From Candidatus Tidjanibacter faecipullorum (lineage in GTDB: Bacteria; Bacteroidota; Bacteroidia; Bacteroidales; Rikenellaceae), in assembly GCA_019116245.1 (NCBI GenBank), contig DXCC01000002.1:1-64000 (forward strand): 64,000 nucleotides of DNA, read 5' to 3'. The stretch's first letter is position 1. Every line of letters begins with the position of its first letter. Below, piece after piece: positions 49,789-60,677 of the stretch. Below the pieces are notes generated by a model, which worked only from the letters and a program-made list of their open reading frames with translations, was not told the origin of the DNA and did not search any database. The position numbers and the translations under genes were made by a program.

Positions 49789-50361
49789 ATGAAAAAACTG
49801 TTCTTCACCCTCGTTCTGCTGCTCGCTCCGATGCTGCACGGCACAAGCGCACAGAACCCCCAACACGACACAACCATGAACAAGAAAATTCTGGTCGCCT
49901 ACTTCTCGGCGACCGGCACCACGGCCCGGGTGGCCGAACGGCTGGCCCGGCAGAGCGGCGGCGACCTGTTCCGGATCGATCCGGCCCGACCCTATACCGC
50001 CGACGACCTGAACTGGCACAACGCCCGTTCGCGCAGTTCGGTCGAAATGAACGACCCGACGGCCCGCCCGGCCCTGCAACACACCTGCCCGGCGATCGGC
50101 TCCTATGAGGTGATCTTCCTCGGCTACCCGATCTGGTGGGACCTGGCGCCCCGCATCATCGAGACCTTCATCGAGCAACACCCGCAGCTGGCCGGCAAGA
50201 CGGTCATTCCGTTCGCCACCTCGGGCGGCAGCGGCATCGCCGCCAGCACGGCCGCCCTGAAGCGGGACTACCCCGCCCTGCACTGGCTGCCGGGCCGTCT
50301 GCTCAACCGCTCCGACGAGGCGACCCTGCGCAACTGGCTCGAGCAGCTTTCCCTGCGCTGA
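49789..50361 (+). CDS. Flavodoxin with removable-looking signal peptide
   Basis: A 190-residue protein. MKKLFFTLVLLLAPMLHGTS followed by AQ is a signal peptide; the flavodoxin domain starts at Met30 (MNKKILVAYFSATGTTARVA) and shows IFLGYPIWWDLAPRIIETFI and PFATSGGSGIAASTAAL. The bases before Met30 are ACAACC, so initiation there would give a normal 161-residue cytoplasmic flavodoxin. Last gene of the operon, followed by a strong terminator. It is related to but clearly different from the preceding flavodoxin, so an old duplication or separate recruitment. Confidence 0.88.
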   Translation: MKKLFFTLVLLLAPMLHGTSAQNPQHDTTMNKKILVAYFSATGTTARVAERLARQSGGDLFRIDPARPYTADDLNWHNARSRSSVEMNDPTARPALQHTCPAIGSYEVIFLGYPIWWDLAPRIIETFIEQHPQLAGKTVIPFATSGGSGIAASTAALKRDYPALHWLPGRLLNRSDEATLRNWLEQLSLR

Positions 50362-50374
50362 TGCCTTCCGACCC

Positions 50375-50420
50375 TACGACAAAGGGGGTACGGACGAGCG
50401 TCCGTATCCCCTTTGTCGTA
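50375..50420 (+). terminator. Terminator of the hydrolase-flavodoxin operon
   Basis: TACGACAAAGGGG(G)TACGGAC / GTCCGTA(T)CCCCTTTGTCGTA, a roughly 20-bp stem with one mismatch. Confidence 0.88.
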
Positions 50421-50446
50421 TCCGCCTGCTGCCCGGCAGCAAACAA

Positions 50447-50478
50447 AAAAAGAGGAAAGCCGAAGCTTTCCTCTTTTT
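50447..50478 (-). terminator. Terminator of tRNA-Lys
   Basis: AAAAAGAGGAAAGC / GCTTTCCTCTTTTT stem with a CGAA loop; the minus strand continues in a T-run. Confidence 0.88.
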
Positions 50479-50481
50479 CCG

Positions 50482-50554
50482 TGATCCAGCTGGGGCTCGA
50501 ACCCAGGACCCCATCCTTAAAAGGGATGTGCTCTACCTGCTGAGCTACTGAATC
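50482..50554 (-). tRNA. tRNA-Lys (TTT)
   Basis: The minus strand begins GATTCAGTAGCTCAGCAGG. The anticodon arm CATCCCTTTTAAGGATG gives anticodon TTT, and the T arm is CTGGGTTCGAGCCCCAG. Acceptor GATTCAG pairs with CTGGATC, discriminator A; CCA is not encoded. Confidence 0.95.
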
Positions 50555-50596
50555 TCCAGTTGTGCCTTCGTCGGGGATTATCCTTCAAAAGCGGTG

Positions 50597-50627
50597 CAAA
50601 GATAGGGCAATTTTCGTTTTCCGCAAA
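50597..50627 (-). promoter_or_regulatory. Promoter of tRNA-Lys (TTTG-N19-TATCTTTG)
   Basis: Minus strand: TTTG at 50627-50624 and TATCTTTG at 50604-50597, exactly 19 bases apart, 42 bases before the mature 5' end. Confidence 0.85.
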
Positions 50628-50830
50628 CAAAGTACCCAAAAAAATACGATTTCGCTACAAAAAACGGTTTTCCCGGCCGCCGACGCACGTTCCGACCCGC
50701 CGACGGATACTAAATCCGGGGATTCTTCGTATCTTCGGTGACGGTTCGTGTCCTCCGATCGGACGCCCCGGCTGCCCCGGCCCTGCGGTCGGCTGCCATG
50801 TACCCGAAAACGACAAAAACAAGATACCTC

Positions 50831-52501
50831 ATGAACGATATTCTGATCGACATCGTCTGCGAAAACAGCGACGCCACCCTCACCGTCGAGTGGGGCACCA
50901 CGCTGCGCGACGTGGTCAACATGCTCCCCAAACCGGAACGCCCCTATCTGGCCGCCTACGTCAACAACAGCATCAAGGAGCTCGACTACCGGGTCTATCG
51001 CCCCGTCTCGGTGCGTTTCATCGACGTCACCCATTTCGAAGGCACTCGCGTCTATCAGCGGACCCTCTTCTTCACGCTCCAGAAGGCGGTGCACGACCTC
51101 TTTCCGGACAAACGGTTCAGCATTCCCCACTCGGTCTCCAAGGGTTTCTACTGCGAAATCGAAGGGATGGACCGCATCGCGCCCGACGACATCGACCGCC
51201 TCAAGGCCCGCATGGACGAACTGATCCGGCAGGACATCCCGATCGTCCGCCGCAAGGTGCGCACCGAAGAGGCACGGGAGGCCTACGCCCGCCTCGGCTA
51301 TGACGACAAGATCACCCTGCTGGACTCCTGTCCCCGTCTCTACGTCACCCTCTATGCGCTGGCCGACATCGTGGGCTACTTCTACGGCGCCCTGGCCCCC
51401 TCGACCGGCTACCTCCACCTCTACGACCTGAAGCCCTACTACAAGGGACTCTTCATCGCCGTGCCCAAACGCACCAATCCCGACGAACTGGAGGGCATGA
51501 TCCGGCAGGAGAAGATGTTCGACCTCTTCACCGAATACCAGGAGTGGACCCGCGTGCTGGGCGTCCCCAACATCGGCACGCTGAACCGCCGCATTCTCGA
51601 CGGCGAGGCGAGCGACCTGATCAAGGTGGCCGAGGCTTTCCACGAAAAGCGGCTGGGCAGCATAGCCGACGCCATCTATGCGGCCAACCGCCAGCGCAAC
51701 ATGCGGCTGGTGCTGATCTCGGGCCCCTCCTCCAGCGGCAAGACCACCTTTGCCAAACGGCTGGGCATCCAGATGCGCATCGTGGGCCTCAACCCCGTAC
51801 TGATCTCCCTGGACGACTACTTCCTGGAGCGCGAACAGACTCCCCGCGACGCCAACGGCGACTACGACTACGAAACCATCGACGCCCTCGACCTGAAGAC
51901 CTTCAACGAACACCTCGAGCGGCTCTTCGCGGGCGAAAGCGTCGAAATTCCCCGCTACGACTTCATCTCGGGCCGGCGCCAGTGGCACGAAGAGCCGCTG
52001 CGGCTGGACGACCGCTCCGTACTGGTGGTCGAGGGCATCCACGGCCTCAACCCGCGGCTGACCGAAAAGATTCCGGACGAGTACAAGTTCCGGATCTACG
52101 TCTCGGTCTTCACCACGGTGATGATGGACGACATGAACCGCATCCCCACGACGGACAACCGGCTGATCCGCCGCATCGTGCGCGACAACGCCACGCGCGG
52201 CAGCGACGCCGTCTCCACGCTGCGCCGCTGGGGCAGCGTCCGCACGGGCGAGGAAAAGTACATCTTCCCCTACCAGGAGAATGCCGACGTGATGTTCAAC
52301 TCCTCGCTGCTCTACGAGCTGCCCGTCCTGCGCCGCTACGTCGAGCCGCTGCTCTACAAGGTGCCCGACACCGTGCCCGAATTCGGCGAGGCACACCGGT
52401 TGCTGAAATTCCTCAACAACTTCCAGACCATCTCCCCGGAGGAGATTCCGCCCACGTCGCTCCTGCGCGAATTCATCGGCGGCAGCAGCTTCCGTTACTG
52501 A
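50831..52501 (+). CDS. TGS-domain uridine kinase-like nucleoside kinase
   Basis: A 556-residue protein. The first 65 residues are a TGS/threonyl-tRNA synthetase-type regulatory domain (TLTVEWGTTLRDVVNMLPKP). A middle part of about 200 residues is related to the threonyl-tRNA synthetase second additional domain (HSVSKGFYCEIEGMDRIAPD). The C-terminal part is a phosphoribulokinase/uridine kinase: VLISGPSSSGKTTFAKRLGI (Walker A near residue 297), ISLDDYFLEREQTPRDANGD, VLVVEGIHGLNPRLT and DNRLIRRIVRDNATRGSDAV. This ThrRS-like plus Udk fusion is common in Bacteroidota and Clostridia; its physiological substrate is not firmly known. Monocistronic, divergent from tRNA-Lys. Confidence 0.88.
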   Translation: MNDILIDIVCENSDATLTVEWGTTLRDVVNMLPKPERPYLAAYVNNSIKELDYRVYRPVSVRFIDVTHFEGTRVYQRTLFFTLQKAVHDLFPDKRFSIPHSVSKGFYCEIEGMDRIAPDDIDRLKARMDELIRQDIPIVRRKVRTEEAREAYARLGYDDKITLLDSCPRLYVTLYALADIVGYFYGALAPSTGYLHLYDLKPYYKGLFIAVPKRTNPDELEGMIRQEKMFDLFTEYQEWTRVLGVPNIGTLNRRILDGEASDLIKVAEAFHEKRLGSIADAIYAANRQRNMRLVLISGPSSSGKTTFAKRLGIQMRIVGLNPVLISLDDYFLEREQTPRDANGDYDYETIDALDLKTFNEHLERLFAGESVEIPRYDFISGRRQWHEEPLRLDDRSVLVVEGIHGLNPRLTEKIPDEYKFRIYVSVFTTVMMDDMNRIPTTDNRLIRRIVRDNATRGSDAVSTLRRWGSVRTGEEKYIFPYQENADVMFNSSLLYELPVLRRYVEPLLYKVPDTVPEFGEAHRLLKFLNNFQTISPEEIPPTSLLREFIGGSSFRY

Positions 52502-52579
52502 TCGCTGCCCCGCCCCTTCCGACCGGTCGGAATACGCAAATTGGAACGGCCGACCGACGGGATTAAGCGGAGAGTTTAT

Positions 52580-52587
52580 TATATTTG
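52580..52587 (+). promoter_or_regulatory. -7 element TATATTTG of gcvP
   Basis: Exact TAnnTTTG match followed by C, 63 bases before the ATG, in an AT-rich stretch. Confidence 0.65.
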
Positions 52588-52649
52588 CAAACTGGTCACG
52601 GCACACGCCGTACCCCTAAAAGGAACCAAACAAACATAAACGTAAACAT

Positions 52650-55493
<2,844 letters not shown>

Positions 55494-55497
55494 TCCC

Positions 55498-55530
55498 ACG
55501 GAGGGAATCGACCCGGTCGGTTCCCTCCGT
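55498..55530 (+). terminator. Terminator of gcvP
   Basis: ACGGAGGGAA / TTCCCTCCGT with an internal TCGACC/GGTCGG extension, followed by CCTTTTCC, 5 bases past the stop. Confidence 0.8.
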
Positions 55531-55623
55531 CCTTTTCCATACCGGGGAGCTCCGCTCCCCATCGAAACAGTCTTAACACGGAGAGCCGTCCGATGACGGT
55601 TCCCGCCAAACCAGTAAATTGAC

Positions 55624-56175
55624 ATGAAAGTAGAAGACAAAAAATTCGTAACGCTGAGCTATACGCTGACCGTTGAAGGCCAGGTTGCCGACGCCGCTAC
55701 GGCCGAACATCCCCTCGGATTCGTTTTCGGAGCAGGTTACCTGCTGCCCGAGTTCGAAAAGAACATCGCAGGCCTCGGCGTAGGTGACACGTTCGCCTTC
55801 ACGCTCACCCCCGAGATCGGTTACGGCGAGTCCAATCCCGATATGATCGTCGTACTGCCCCGCGAGACCTTCGCCATCAACGGCGAAGTCGAGGAGGGTC
55901 TGCTGACGATCGGCAATCAGATCCCGATGATGACCAACGACGGCATGCAGCTGCTGGGTCGCGTTGTAGAGGTGGACGGCGACAAGGTGAAGATGGACTT
56001 CAACCACCCGATGGCCGGCAAAACCCTCAACTTCGAGGGCAAAATCGAAGGTATCCGCGAGGCTACCGAGGCTGACTATCCCCACGCACACGGCGGTTGC
56101 AGCTGCGGATGCGGCGGCGAGTGCGACGACGACTGCAGCGGTGGCAGCTGCGGCAGCGGTTCGTGCTGCTGCTAA
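55624..56175 (+). CDS. slyD: SlyD-type FKBP peptidyl-prolyl isomerase with Cys-rich metal tail
   Basis: A 183-residue cytoplasmic isomerase and chaperone. The FKBP domain (FVTLSYTLTVEGQVADAATA, FVFGAGYLLPEFEKNIAGLG) is interrupted by the insert-in-flap domain (about 70-125), typical of SlyD (VVLPRETFAINGEVEEGLLT, NQIPMMTNDG), and closes with DFNHPMAGKTLNFEGKI. From about residue 155 it ends in a His/Cys/Asp tail (HAHGGCSCGCGGECDDDCSG then GGSCGSGSCCC) with about ten Cys, suited to bind nickel, zinc or copper. No hydrogenase or urease genes are nearby. Own terminator; no other gene in the transcript. Confidence 0.92.
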   Translation: MKVEDKKFVTLSYTLTVEGQVADAATAEHPLGFVFGAGYLLPEFEKNIAGLGVGDTFAFTLTPEIGYGESNPDMIVVLPRETFAINGEVEEGLLTIGNQIPMMTNDGMQLLGRVVEVDGDKVKMDFNHPMAGKTLNFEGKIEGIREATEADYPHAHGGCSCGCGGECDDDCSGGSCGSGSCCC

Positions 56176-56195
56176 GCACACCTCCTGACCAAAGA

Positions 56196-56233
56196 AAAGA
56201 GGGTGCGGAAGCATGGCTTCCGCACCCTCTTTT
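56196..56233 (+). terminator. Terminator of slyD
   Basis: AAAAGAGGGTGCGGAAGC / GCTTCCGCACCCTCTTTTT, an 18-bp stem with 2-3 base loop and T-run. Confidence 0.92.
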
Positions 56234-56379
56234 TATATTGTCTTCCCCGGCCAGCTGAACACCGTTTCCACATTCCACATCCGCGCTCCCCACTGTCCTG
56301 TCTTCTCTTCTCAACCGGGCATCTTCCACGAACCGGCGGAAAGCTCAAAAACCACCGCGCACCAGTCGTCTGAAAACCA

Positions 56380-56413
56380 GCGAGGCGGCAGGATTCCGAT
56401 CCTGCCGCCTCGC
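56380..56413 (-). terminator. Terminator of the nadE-rnf operon
   Basis: GCGAGGCGGCAGGA / TCCTGCCGCCTCGC stem in the gap between convergent slyD and rnfA, 38 bases past the rnfA stop; the 145 bases between this and the slyD terminator show nothing else. Confidence 0.82.
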
Positions 56414-56451
56414 GTTATTTTCCGACCCTGGCCGGGATGCCTGCCCGTGCG

Positions 56452-57024
56452 CTACACCAATCCGGCAAAACCCATGAAGGCCATGGCCAGAATGCCGGCC
56501 GTCACGAGTGCCACCGGCACACCCCGCATGGCCTGCGGCACGTCGTTCAGTTCGAGCCGTTCACGGATACCCGCAAAGACGGTCAGCGCCAGTGCAAAGC
56601 CCAAGGCGGTCGAGACGGCATAGGTGAAGGATTCGAGTAGGTTGTACTCTTTCTGCACCAGCAGAATCGCCACGCCCAGCACGGCGCAGTTGGTCGTAAT
56701 GAGGGGCAGGAAAATGCCGAGTGCCTGATAGAGGGCGGGGCTGATTTTTTTGAGGATGATCTCCACCATCTGGACCAGCGCCGCGATCACCAGGATGAAG
56801 GCAATCGTCTGCATGTATCCGATGCCAAGCGGCACCAGCACGTAATATTGCAACAGGTAGACAACGATGGAACTGATGCCCATGACGAATACCACCGCCG
56901 CGCCCATGCCCAGCGACGTGTTCACCTTGTTGGAGACGCCGAGGAACGGACAGATGCCGAGAAACTGCGAGAGGACTACGTTGTTGACGAAGATCGCTCC
57001 GATGATGATTGCAAAATACTCCAT
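56452..57024 (-). CDS. rnfA: Rnf complex membrane subunit A
   Basis: A 190-residue inner-membrane protein with six hydrophobic segments, starting MEYFAIIIGAIFVNNVVLSQ; FLGICPFLGVSNKVNTSLGM carries the Cys that binds the membrane 2Fe-2S cluster shared with RnfE. It is part of the ferredoxin:NAD+ oxidoreductase that couples electron transfer to Na+ or H+ export. Last gene of the operon, 24 bases after rnfE. Confidence 0.95.
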   Translation of the reverse strand: MEYFAIIIGAIFVNNVVLSQFLGICPFLGVSNKVNTSLGMGAAVVFVMGISSIVVYLLQYYVLVPLGIGYMQTIAFILVIAALVQMVEIILKKISPALYQALGIFLPLITTNCAVLGVAILLVQKEYNLLESFTYAVSTALGFALALTVFAGIRERLELNDVPQAMRGVPVALVTAGILAMAFMGFAGLV

Positions 57025-57048
57025 GGTCGTATCTCTGTTTGGGGCTCG

Positions 57049-57636
57049 CTACCGCATGCGCGTTTTGAGTTTGTTGAACAATGCCATCAGATAGCCCAGC
57101 ACGAGGAAAGCGCCGGGAGCCAGCACGAAGGCGATCATGCCGTCGCCCGAGATGAACTTGTAGCCGAAGACGGAACCGCTGCCCAGCATCTCGCGCACCG
57201 CACCGATCAGCGTCAGCGACAGGGTGAAGCCCAGGCCGATGCCCAGACCGTCGAGCGCGGAATCGAAGGCATTGTGCTTCGAAGCGAAGGCCTCGGCCCG
57301 TCCCAGAATGATGCAGTTGACCACGATCAGCGGAATGAAGACACCCAGCGTCTCATAGAGCGAGGGCACGTAGGCCTGCATGAGGAGCTGAATGATCGTC
57401 ACGAACGAGGCGATGATAACGATGAAGGCCGGAATGCGCACCTTGTCTGGAATCAGGTTCTTGACCAGCGAGATGACGATGTTGGAGAGAATCAGCACGA
57501 ACATCGTGGCGATTCCCATACCCGCACCGTTGATGGCCGAGGTGGTCGTACCGAGCGTCGGGCACATGCCCAGCACCAGCACGAAGGTCGGGTTCTCCCG
57601 AACAATTCCTTTCAGTAATATGTCCCACTTTTTCAT
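57049..57636 (-). CDS. rnfE: Rnf complex membrane subunit E
   Basis: A 195-residue polytopic membrane protein related to RnfA/NqrD. MKKWDILLKGIVRENPTFVL and LGMCPTLGTTTSAINGAGMG carry the cluster Cys. VNCIILGRAEAFASKHNAFD is typical of the family. The ATG overlaps the rnfG stop (ATGA), so the two are translationally coupled. Confidence 0.95.
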   Translation of the reverse strand: MKKWDILLKGIVRENPTFVLVLGMCPTLGTTTSAINGAGMGIATMFVLILSNIVISLVKNLIPDKVRIPAFIVIIASFVTIIQLLMQAYVPSLYETLGVFIPLIVVNCIILGRAEAFASKHNAFDSALDGLGIGLGFTLSLTLIGAVREMLGSGSVFGYKFISGDGMIAFVLAPGAFLVLGYLMALFNKLKTRMR

Positions 57637-58283
57637 AAGCTGCCTCCGTTACCGTTTGCTTCGTCCGATTCCGCCGCATGGGAGGTCGCACCGGACGAGG
57701 TGTCCCACTGCGCCGCATCACCGCCGCTGACCTGCAGATAGCCTGCATAGGCGCGGCTGACGGCCTGTACGTAGGCCCGCGAAGAGATCGTCGAGGCCGT
57801 AATGGCGTCGATGTCGCCGCCATCCTTGCGCACCGCCATCTTCAGATCGGCCGGCGACTTGCCCACGAAGCTCACCACCACGGGGTTGTTCTCTTCGGCG
57901 ATCTTGGCACCGAGACCGGGCGTCTCGCCCTGCTCCAGCACCTGAATATTGCGGATGGCGCCCTGCGTATCGAAACCGACCATCAGCCGGATGTCCCCCG
58001 CAAAGCCCGAGGCCGCGCTCTCCACGGCATAGCCGACCGGTTCGCCCGCCATCGTGGCCGTATAGACCGTCACCTGGCCGCCATCGACCGCCACCGTGTC
58101 GGCCGAGCTGGCCGGCGCGTTGTCGAACGGGGGCAGCACCCGGGCCAGCGCAGCCGCCTTTTTCTCTCCCTTGGCGATCGCAATGGGGCCTTCCGTCACG
58201 CGATAGACCACCCCGACCGCCGCAGACGTCACCGCCGTGATGCACAGCAGCACCGTCACCATGTTGAACAACGAACTTTTCAT
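57633..58283 (-). CDS. rnfG: Rnf complex FMN-carrying subunit G
   Basis: A 216-residue protein with one N-terminal membrane helix (MKSSLFNMVTVLLCITAVTS) and a periplasmic FMN-binding domain (LEQGETPGLGAKIAEENNPV). The covalent-flavin site, consensus D-x-x-(S/T)-G-A-T, reads DAITASTISSRA; the acceptor Thr is kept but Gly-Ala is replaced by Ala-Ser. A Gly/Ser/Asn-rich C-terminal tail follows. Start at MKSSLF; the longer frame upstream runs into the rnfD end. It is 4 bases after rnfD. Confidence 0.93.
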   Translation of the reverse strand: MKSSLFNMVTVLLCITAVTSAAVGVVYRVTEGPIAIAKGEKKAAALARVLPPFDNAPASSADTVAVDGGQVTVYTATMAGEPVGYAVESAASGFAGDIRLMVGFDTQGAIRNIQVLEQGETPGLGAKIAEENNPVVVSFVGKSPADLKMAVRKDGGDIDAITASTISSRAYVQAVSRAYAGYLQVSGGDAAQWDTSSGATSHAAESDEANGNGGSL

Positions 58284-58287
58284 AGCC

Positions 58288-59259
58288 TTACGCTTTTGAG
58301 GGTACGCCGAAACGGCGGGGACGTACATACTTGTCGATCAACGGCACAAAGGCGTTCATGATCAGGATGGCAAACGACATGCCCTCCGGATACTGGCCCC
58401 ACAGACGGATCAGCACCGTAATCACGCCGATGCCGACGCCATAGATCACCATGCCGCGCGGAGTCATGGGCGAGGTGACATAGTCGGTGGCCATGAAAAT
58501 GGCGCCCAGCAGGGCTCCGCCCGTGAGCAGATGGAAGAGCGGACTCATGAACTGATCGGGATTGCAGAGCCACAGCACGCCCGTGAAAAGCGCCATCGAT
58601 CCCAGCACCGCCACGGGAATGTGCCACGTGATGACCCGCCGGTAGAGCAGCCAGGCACCGCCGAGCAGCAGGGCCAGCGAGGAAACCTCGCCGAAGGAGC
58701 CGCTCCGGAAGCCGAACCACAGGTCGCTCCAGTCGATCATCCGCATCACCTCCGGCACGGACATGCCGCTGGCCAGCATGCCCTTGACGGCCGACAGGGG
58801 GGTTGCTCCCGTCGCCGCATCGATGGCCGGGAAGGTCGTCATGGCCACCGGGAAGGAGAGCAACATGAAGACGCGGCCGACCAGGGCAGGGTTGAAGGGG
58901 TTCTTGCCCAATCCGCCGAAGGTCATCTTGCCGACGCCGATGGCCACGGCCGCGCCGACGGCCACCATCCACAGCGGCGTGGTAGCCGGCAGGTTGAAGG
59001 CCAGCAGCAGGCCGGTCACGACCGCCGACCAGTTGGTGATCGTCAGCGGTCCCCGTAACAGGAAACACTGGATCAGGTATTCAAACACCACGCAGGCGAG
59101 TACCGAAACGGCGGTCACCGCCAGTACGCGGCCGCCGAACACCCACGTCGAGACAATCAGCGCAGGCAGCAGCGCAATCACCACGTCGAGCATCAGCCGC
59201 GAGGTGGTCTGCTCCCCGTGCACGTGGGGCGAGGGCGAAACGATCAATTTCTTATCCAT
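58288..59259 (-). CDS. rnfD: Rnf complex membrane subunit D
   Basis: A 323-residue polytopic membrane protein, starting MDKKLIVSPSPHVHGEQTTS, a typical RnfD/NqrB opening. DAATGATPLSAVKGMLASG near residue 155 contains the Thr of the GAT motif to which FMN is bound covalently. FGGLGKNPFNPALVGRVFML and the C-terminal helices complete the fold. It should form, with RnfA and RnfE, the ion-conducting core. Confidence 0.95.
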   Translation of the reverse strand: MDKKLIVSPSPHVHGEQTTSRLMLDVVIALLPALIVSTWVFGGRVLAVTAVSVLACVVFEYLIQCFLLRGPLTITNWSAVVTGLLLAFNLPATTPLWMVAVGAAVAIGVGKMTFGGLGKNPFNPALVGRVFMLLSFPVAMTTFPAIDAATGATPLSAVKGMLASGMSVPEVMRMIDWSDLWFGFRSGSFGEVSSLALLLGGAWLLYRRVITWHIPVAVLGSMALFTGVLWLCNPDQFMSPLFHLLTGGALLGAIFMATDYVTSPMTPRGMVIYGVGIGVITVLIRLWGQYPEGMSFAILIMNAFVPLIDKYVRPRRFGVPSKA

Positions 59260-59326
59260 AGTTGTTCAGTAGTCGGGTTTTTCATGGGCCGGTTGCACGG
59301 CCGGATCCTTGCAGCCGCTGCGCGGG

Positions 59327-60661
59327 TTACGCCTTGCGCGAACGGATGATGCGCAGCACCTCCGCCTTGCCCACCCGGATCCGGTCCAGCAGCGGCAGGG
59401 CCGACGGACAGCGCCACGAGCACGAACCGCACTCGATGCAGTCGGTTACGTGGTGCGCCTCGGCCTCATCCCACACGGACTTCTCGGCCAGACGGCTCAG
59501 CAGGTAGGGTTCCAATCCCATCGGGCAGACGCTCACGCACTTGCCGCACCGGATACAGGTCTGGGGCGACGTCCGCAACGACTGCTCCTCGGGCAGGATC
59601 AGCAGGGCCGAAGTGCCCTTCACGATCGGCGCCTCCAGATTGGCCACCGCACGTCCCATCATCGGGCCGCCGGCAATCACCTTGCCAGTATCGGCCGGCA
59701 GTCCGCCGCAATAGTCGATCAAGCGCGCCATCGGTGTACCGATCCGCACCCGCAGGTTGGCCTGCCGTGACAGGGAAGGTCCCGTCACCGTCACTACCCG
59801 TTCGATGAGCGGCCGGTGTTTCTGCACCGCCTCGTAGACAGCCAGCGCCGTGCCCACATTCTGCACGACGGCTCCCACGTCAACCGGCAGTCCGCCGCTC
59901 GGCACCTGTCGGCCCGTCAGGGCGGCAATCAGATGTTTCTCACTGCCCTGCGGATAGCGGACGCGCAGCGGAACCACTTCCGCCTCGGGCGCCACGACAC
60001 CGGCCAGACGGCTCAGCGCCTCCACCGCATCGGGCTTGTTGTTCTCAATGCCGACCAATATGCGCGACACCCCGAGGGCCCGGGCCAGAATGCGGGCACC
60101 GATCAGCACCTCCTCGCCGCGCTCCATCATGATCCGGTAGTCGTCGGTCAGGTAAGGCTCACACTCCACACCGTTGATAATCAACACCTCGGCCTTCTTT
60201 CCGGCCGGAATGGAGAGCTTCACATGGGTCGGGAACGTCGCACCGCCCATGCCGACAATGCCGGCCGCGGCAATGCGGGCAATGATCTCCGCAGGCTCCA
60301 GGCTGCACTCCCGCTCGATGCGGCCGTCGGTCACGATGCCCTCGGCCCACTCGTCGGGTTCGGTGCGGATCGTCACACCGGTACGCCGCACGCCCGAGGC
60401 ATCCAGAAACGTATCCACGGCCGTCACCGTACCGGTGACCGAAGCGTGGACATTGGCCGACACGAAGCCCGTGCTGCGCCCGATCAGCTGGCCGGTGAGC
60501 ACGCGCATGCCCTTGCTCACCACCGCCTCGGCCGGCGAACCGATATGCTGCGAGAGCGGGATGGTCACCACCTCCGGCAGCGGCATGGTCTCGATCCGGC
60601 ACGCCCGACTGATCTTGTTCTCCTGCGGATGGATACCGCCTATCGGGAAAGTCTTCAACAT
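59327..60661 (-). CDS. rnfC: Rnf complex NADH-binding subunit C
   Basis: A 444-residue peripheral subunit. MLKTFPIGGIHPQENKISRA is the RnfC N-terminus, AGIVGMGGATFPTHVKLSIP the FMN/NADH-binding glycine region shared with complex I NuoF, and two 4Fe-4S motifs lie near the C-terminus: CIRCGKCVSVCPMGLEP and CIECGSCSWRCPSALP. It hands electrons from RnfB to NAD+. Compared with E. coli RsxC it lacks the long Ala/Lys-rich C-terminal extension. Confidence 0.95.
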   Translation of the reverse strand: MLKTFPIGGIHPQENKISRACRIETMPLPEVVTIPLSQHIGSPAEAVVSKGMRVLTGQLIGRSTGFVSANVHASVTGTVTAVDTFLDASGVRRTGVTIRTEPDEWAEGIVTDGRIERECSLEPAEIIARIAAAGIVGMGGATFPTHVKLSIPAGKKAEVLIINGVECEPYLTDDYRIMMERGEEVLIGARILARALGVSRILVGIENNKPDAVEALSRLAGVVAPEAEVVPLRVRYPQGSEKHLIAALTGRQVPSGGLPVDVGAVVQNVGTALAVYEAVQKHRPLIERVVTVTGPSLSRQANLRVRIGTPMARLIDYCGGLPADTGKVIAGGPMMGRAVANLEAPIVKGTSALLILPEEQSLRTSPQTCIRCGKCVSVCPMGLEPYLLSRLAEKSVWDEAEAHHVTDCIECGSCSWRCPSALPLLDRIRVGKAEVLRIIRSRKA

Positions 60662-60677
60662 GGTCGTTATGCGTTTG

